DNA from: a bacterium
GTDB taxonomy: Bacteria; Omnitrophota; Gorgyraeia; Zapsychrales; Zapsychraceae
Direction of reading: 5' to 3'
Length of the DNA stretch: 64,000 nt
Assembly: GCA_030429765.1 (NCBI GenBank)
Contig: JAUIER010000008.1
Coordinates: 1-64,000 of the forward strand
Positions 59,754 through 64,000 of this stretch are shown piece after piece. The first letter of the stretch is position 1; each line of letters starts with the position of its first letter. The translations under genes and the position numbers were made by a program. The notes beneath the pieces were generated by a model. It worked only from the letters and a program-made list of their open reading frames with translations. It was not told the origin of the DNA and made no database searches.

Positions 59754-62700
59754 ATGTTGTTGTGGATCAGAGAAAAATATTGGAAAATTGTGGTATGCGT
59801 ATTGGTATCACTTTCGTTTTCTAGTGAAGTCTCTGCCCAATTTTCCAGTTCCTGTATAGTTAGTTTGCTAAATAGTACAGCGCAAGTTAACTCGAATGGA
59901 AGGTTCCTTATTCGGAATGTTCCAGCTTGGCCGGGTTTGTATAGGGCTAGGGTTATATGCGCTGATGGCGATAGCAATATGTATGGGATATCGGAATTCG
60001 TTCAGTTGCTTTCCAACGAAATAACAATAATAAATCAAATCACTTTTCAGGATGAAGGTATAGTTCCGACATCGGTATCAGTTTCTACTTCAAAATCAAT
60101 ACTGAATATGGCTGGTGATAATAGTCAAATGACTGCTATGGCAACTTTTCGGGGAGGCAATGTCCAAAACATTACCTCTAGACAAACAGGAACCCTTTGG
60201 TCTTCAAGTAATTCGAGTATTGCGACAGTAGATCAGGATGGTTTGGTTACCGCCAAATCTAGAGGGCCTGTTTTCATCCAAGCTCGAAATCAAGGAGTTG
60301 TGAGTTCATTAAAATTGAATATACTGGTTGATGAGCTTGATTCCGATGGAGATTTTTTGCCTGATAGTTATGAAAATCTACATGAATGTCTTGATTCAAA
60401 TACTAATGATGCCCTGCAAGATCCTGACGGCGATGGGTTGAGTAATCTAGAAGAATATAATGGGGATTCACTAGGGATATTTAATGGCGGAACGGAGCCG
60501 TGTTTGGCCGATACTGATGGGGATGGTGTTGTTGATGGGATAGAAGTAAGTGATGGAACTTATCCATCTATTGCGGATAGTGATTCTGATGGGTTAAGTG
60601 ATGGTGATGAAAAGTCTTTTGGATCTAATCCTCTTAACAGCGACACAGATGGTGATTCTTTGCCTGATGGTATAGAGGTTGAACTTTCTGGGCGTCCTAC
60701 GCATGCAGGAGGGCGACAGGATTACGATGGGGATGGTTTATCTAATGCAGAAGAAGTTTCTGCGTATACTGACCCCACAAATCCGGATACTGATAGCGAC
60801 GGGTTACTGGACGGAGAAGAGGTAGCTCTGAATAGTGACCCGCTTACTCCGGATAGTACTAAACCATCGGTAAATATAACAGTGCCAGTATCTGGTACCA
60901 AATTCTTATATGGCGAGCAAGTCTTTGCTAAAGTTAGCGCTACCGATGATGGTCGACTAAAAAGAGTAGATATTATTGTTAACGGTGAGCTTGCTGATAC
61001 AGTTGATCAATCTCCATACGAATTTAATTTTAGGGTTCCTGCCGATGTAAATGAATTGATAGTAGAAGCCATAGCAGTAGACACCAACAATAACGTTGGG
61101 CGATCGGAAATAGAATTTTTTTCAGTAATTTCTGAATTGGAACCTCCGGTGATTAATTTAACCAATCCTGATTCTGGTACTAAATTGATTCAAGGTAGAA
61201 TACTCGATATACAGGTGCAAGCAAATGATAATGTGGGTGTTAACAGGGTTGATTTCATTATAAACAGCCAATTGGTTTCCTCTGATACGATTTCACCTTA
61301 TTCTTCAAAGTACATGATTCCCGGAGATGCAACCCAGTTAAATATTGAAGCAATAGCATATGATTATAGTAATAACTCTGCGACGACAGGTATCCAAACT
61401 TTCTTGGTTGACGTTGAATCTAAAACAACTCTTCAAGGGATTGTCTTGGATGAAAATGGGACAGCTCTTCATAATGTCAAAGTAAAGACTATCGCAGGAC
61501 TCTCAACTGTAACAGATAGCAGCGGAATGTTTGGAATTTCGAATGTGCCTGTGCTGGGGGATCAAATATTTTTGTCTGCATCTAAAACGATAGATCGAGA
61601 AATACTTACAGCATCAAAAACATTTATGCCTAGTGCCGGTAGTGTTACCGATCTAGGAGCAATTAAACTTCATCCATATCCTATGGCTAGGCGTGATTTT
61701 CTTGTTGGAAAGAATCCTAGTTCTGTTGTATTCGAAGATTTTGATAATGATGGTCTTAAGGATATTGCAGTGGCTGTTACATCGGATAATTCAATTGTCA
61801 TATTAAGAGGCGTCGGTAATGGAGATTTTATTGAAGATGCGAACTTAACGGTTGGAAACGCGCCTGTATTTCTTGCGCTAGGAAATATTAATAAAGATCA
61901 ATATCCAGATTTGTTGGTGGTAAATAGGGATGATGACCAGATTCAGGTTTTATTGGGTCAGGATTTCGGGGGATTTATCCCTACAGAGCAAACATTATCG
62001 GTTGGTGATAGTCCAATTTTTGTGGAATTGTCGGATTTGAACAGGGACGGGAATTTAGACTGCATTGTGGTAAATAATTTGTCGCATTCGATGTCAGTTT
62101 TATTAGGTAATGGTACGGGTGAATTTTTCCAAACGGATGACTATAGTGTGGATTTAAATCCTATTTCAATTGAAGTAGCAGATTTAAATAATGATGGTAA
62201 CTTGGATATATCCGTTGCTAATAATGGAGCTGACAATGTTTCAGTACTTTTAGGGAATGGGTTAGGTGATTTTTCCGAGGGGCAAGTATATGGCACAGGT
62301 GCCAGGCCGGTTTCAGTAGTTGCAGAAGATATGAATGGTGATGAATTCTTGGATTTATATGTTGCAAACTCAGCTTCTCAGACGATATCTATGTTGATCG
62401 GTGATGGCAAGGGTGCTTTTGAAAGTGCGCCGAATATTGGATTGCTTAATCATGGGCAATTCTCGGGCTTCTCATTTATAGATTCAGGTGATTTTAATGG
62501 TGATGGGCAAGAAAATATAATTCGGTCTAGCGCTGAACTTGAAATCTACCAAGGAAAGGAAAAAAGACCATTTCTTGAATTGCAAAGCACAGTTGAAACA
62601 GGAGTAGTCAGTGATTTGGATTATCATGATGTTAATGGCGATGGCTATCTTGATATTGTTTCTATAACCGCGACAGGAGGGTTGGTTGGTGGGGTTGTAA

Positions 62701-64000
62701 CAACATCGCTTTATACGAACAATGGTGATAATACGTTTAGCCCACCTGAAATCATAGATACTGAGGAGGTTTTAGGGGGAGGACCAACGAGTGGTTTTCA
62801 AAACGCAGTCGTGTTGTTGGAAGATTTGACAAATGATGGGATCGCAGATTTATTAACAAGCTATGCATCGAGTAGAAATCCAAGTTTTACTAAATTTTTT
62901 GAAGGGAGAGGTAATGGTGTCTTTCAAGAAACACGTAGGACAACGGATTTTATACTTAATGGAAGAATTTTGTTTGATGATATTAATGAAGATGGGCATA
63001 AGGATATGCTTGTGCCACAGTCCTTTATCGATTCTCCAGGTGGAGTGCAAGTATATTTAGGGAATAGCGATGGTACTCTAACTTTCTTAAATGAAATTGA
63101 AACTGGTGGGAAATTATTCAGTCTCGAAATAGGTGATTTAAATCAGGACAATCATACGGATTTAATTGTAACTCATAGGCCTTCGGTATCTCCATTTCCA
63201 GGAGCTCCTTCTTTTATAACACCAACTGTGTCCATATTCTTAGGGAATGGTGATGCAAGTTTTCAAGAACCGTCTAGAATTTTTGGTGAGGAACCTTTGT
63301 ATGCACTTGGGAAGGATATCAATCTTGACGGTGAAGTAGATCTGATTGTTGCGGATAAAGCTAATCCGAAAGAGGGTCTAATTGGTCAAGTAAAGATTTA
63401 TTTTGGAAATGGAACCGGTTTATATGAAGATTTTACCGCATATAACGTTGGATCATTACCAACGAGAATATTTGTGTCAGACTTTTCTGCGGATGGGGCA
63501 TTAGATTTAGTTACAGCGAATTCTTCTGGAAATTTGACGGTTTTAGAAGGAAATGGTGATGGAACATTTAAAGATGTTGCTGATTCTATTTTTGTTAAAG
63601 ATAGTCCAGTTACTATGGATATTAGTGATTTAAATGGTGACGACATTAGCGATATTTTGTTGATAAATGAACCTCAGCATAATCTGAGAATCCTGATCGG
63701 CAAAGAAAATAATGAGTATTCAACAATTGTAAAGAACCTTGGGAAATCTCCTGTTGATTTTTATTTAGGGGATTTAGATGGAGATTCCCTAAATGATTTG
63801 AGCGTTGTCAATCAGGAATCAGACACTATATCCATATTATTAGGCAGTGATCAGGACATTTTTCAGTCTACACCTGAGATTAATGTTGCTGGAACATTTA
63901 TCTTCCCGGTTAGTGGTGTGCTTACAGATTTAAATAATGATCGTTATGTAGATATTGCGGTACAATTTATTAATGCCAATCTTACAAGTGTATTGCTAAA
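59754..64000 (+). CDS. Giant secreted protein with thrombospondin-3 and VCBS/FG-GAP repeats (partial, 3' end beyond window)
   Basis: At least 1415 codons without stop, running off the window. ATG at 59754 behind GAGGA, signal peptide '[18 protein letters not shown]'. A Big-2-like domain ('[20 protein letters not shown]') is followed by calcium-binding thrombospondin-3 repeats ('[16 protein letters not shown]', '[12 protein letters not shown]', '[12 protein letters not shown]'), two Ig-like domains, a carboxypeptidase-regulatory-like domain, and from about residue 645 a long series of VCBS/FG-GAP repeats ('[14 protein letters not shown]', '[15 protein letters not shown]', '[16 protein letters not shown]'). 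Expected to be a Ca2+-stabilised beta-propeller adhesin. Terminal sorting signal not visible. Confidence 0.88.
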   Translation, partial: MLLWIREKYWKIVVCVLVSLSFSSEVSAQFSSSCIVSLLNSTAQVNSNGRFLIRNVPAWPGLYRARVICADGDSNMYGISEFVQLLSNEITIINQITFQDEGIVPTSVSVSTSKSILNMAGDNSQMTAMATFRGGNVQNITSRQTGTLWSSSNSSIATVDQDGLVTAKSRGPVFIQARNQGVVSSLKLNILVDELDSDGDFLPDSYENLHECLDSNTNDALQDPDGDGLSNLEEYNGDSLGIFNGGTEPCLADTDGDGVVDGIEVSDGTYPSIADSDSDGLSDGDEKSFGSNPLNSDTDGDSLPDGIEVELSGRPTHAGGRQDYDGDGLSNAEEVSAYTDPTNPDTDSDGLLDGEEVALNSDPLTPDSTKPSVNITVPVSGTKFLYGEQVFAKVSATDDGRLKRVDIIVNGELADTVDQSPYEFNFRVPADVNELIVEAIAVDTNNNVGRSEIEFFSVISELEPPVINLTNPDSGTKLIQGRILDIQVQANDNVGVNRVDFIINSQLVSSDTISPYSSKYMIPGDATQLNIEAIAYDYSNNSATTGIQTFLVDVESKTTLQGIVLDENGTALHNVKVKTIAGLSTVTDSSGMFGISNVPVLGDQIFLSASKTIDREILTASKTFMPSAGSVTDLGAIKLHPYPMARRDFLVGKNPSSVVFEDFDNDGLKDIAVAVTSDNSIVILRGVGNGDFIEDANLTVGNAPVFLALGNINKDQYPDLLVVNRDDDQIQVLLGQDFGGFIPTEQTLSVGDSPIFVELSDLNRDGNLDCIVVNNLSHSMSVLLGNGTGEFFQTDDYSVDLNPISIEVADLNNDGNLDISVANNGADNVSVLLGNGLGDFSEGQVYGTGARPVSVVAEDMNGDEFLDLYVANSASQTISMLIGDGKGAFESAPNIGLLNHGQFSGFSFIDSGDFNGDGQENIIRSSAELEIYQGKEKRPFLELQSTVETGVVSDLDYHDVNGDGYLDIVSITATGGLVGGVVTTSLYTNNGDNTFSPPEIIDTEEVLGGGPTSGFQNAVVLLEDLTNDGIADLLTSYASSRNPSFTKFFEGRGNGVFQETRRTTDFILNGRILFDDINEDGHKDMLVPQSFIDSPGGVQVYLGNSDGTLTFLNEIETGGKLFSLEIGDLNQDNHTDLIVTHRPSVSPFPGAPSFITPTVSIFLGNGDASFQEPSRIFGEEPLYALGKDINLDGEVDLIVADKANPKEGLIGQVKIYFGNGTGLYEDFTAYNVGSLPTRIFVSDFSADGALDLVTANSSGNLTVLEGNGDGTFKDVADSIFVKDSPVTMDISDLNGDDISDILLINEPQHNLRILIGKENNEYSTIVKNLGKSPVDFYLGDLDGDSLNDLSVVNQESDTISILLGSDQDIFQSTPEINVAGTFIFPVSGVLTDLNNDRYVDIAVQFINANLTSVLL

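Overview
The window looks like a chromosome segment of a Gram-negative, anaerobic or facultatively anaerobic bacterium. It encodes an outer-membrane porin, many multiheme c-type cytochromes, a PEP-CTERM sorting tail and very large secreted proteins. The mix (HTTM protein, PEP-CTERM, HTH-EIIA fusion, RadC/SpoVG/ParB mobile genes) would suit an Omnitrophota- or other PVC-like lineage, but that placement is a guess from gene content only.

Region 1 (1-21.3 kb) is visibly GC-rich and orderly. It holds a possible IS30 end, a Sel1-repeat protein, a GNAT acetyltransferase and tRNA-Ser(GGA) with a set of repeated hairpins. Next comes a tight operon of unknown purpose: hypothetical protein, M16 peptidase, CpaF/TadA-type secretion ATPase, and a 1122-residue membrane protein combining an HELAH zincin-like motif with a DUF58 domain. 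tRNA-Arg(ACG), a PAS histidine kinase and tadA follow (TadA's substrate is this tRNA), then an SNase-like protein and an HTTM protein. The region closes with a signalling/respiration block: ferritin-like small protein, PAS NarL-type kinase and regulator, receiver protein, CBS protein, NrfH-NrfA ammonia-forming nitrite reductase and a CPA2 antiporter, ending at tRNA-Ser(GCT).

Region 2 (21.3-33.5 kb) begins directly after that tRNA and is mostly AT-rich. It reads as a decayed integrated element: an integrase C-terminal fragment, XRE-ImmA pair, mini-nuclease, RelE/HigB-type toxin-antitoxin pair, several orphan proteins, an RHS fragment, an IS3 remnant and a 133-nt three-way-junction inverted repeat. 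It ends in a plasmid/ICE-like module in which a RadC-like/SpoVG pair occurs twice around a ParB gene. The second RadC-like copy carries an in-frame TAG.

Region 3 (33.7-43.2 kb) is a complete nitrate-respiration cluster: Rrf2 regulator, tetraheme cytochrome c, TAT ferredoxin, porin, NrfD-type quinol dehydrogenase, NapD, NapA, an internally duplicated tetraheme NapB, an unknown protein, TatA, MOSC protein and MobA. No NapC or NapGH is present, so the cytochrome/FeS/NrfD module probably delivers quinol electrons. Nitrite made here could be reduced by NrfHA of region 1.

Region 4 (43.6-53.2 kb) has a frameshifted HTH-EIIA gene, a LysR regulator divergent from a deacetylase/Old Yellow Enzyme pair, and a nitrosative-stress block: truncated haemoglobin, its Fe-S/flavin reductase, NsrR-like Rrf2 regulator, HPP protein, NnrS, and a MarR-type regulator with a thioredoxin-like protein. 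The last two share the operator TTTAGGnnnCCTAAA.

Region 5 (53.3-64 kb) holds a DUF1508/XRE pair, a PEP-CTERM protein, and a run of very large secreted proteins (Ig/Big-1 domains, TPR, thrombospondin-3 and VCBS/FG-GAP repeats). The last one runs off the window edge. No rRNA, CRISPR array or replication origin was seen.
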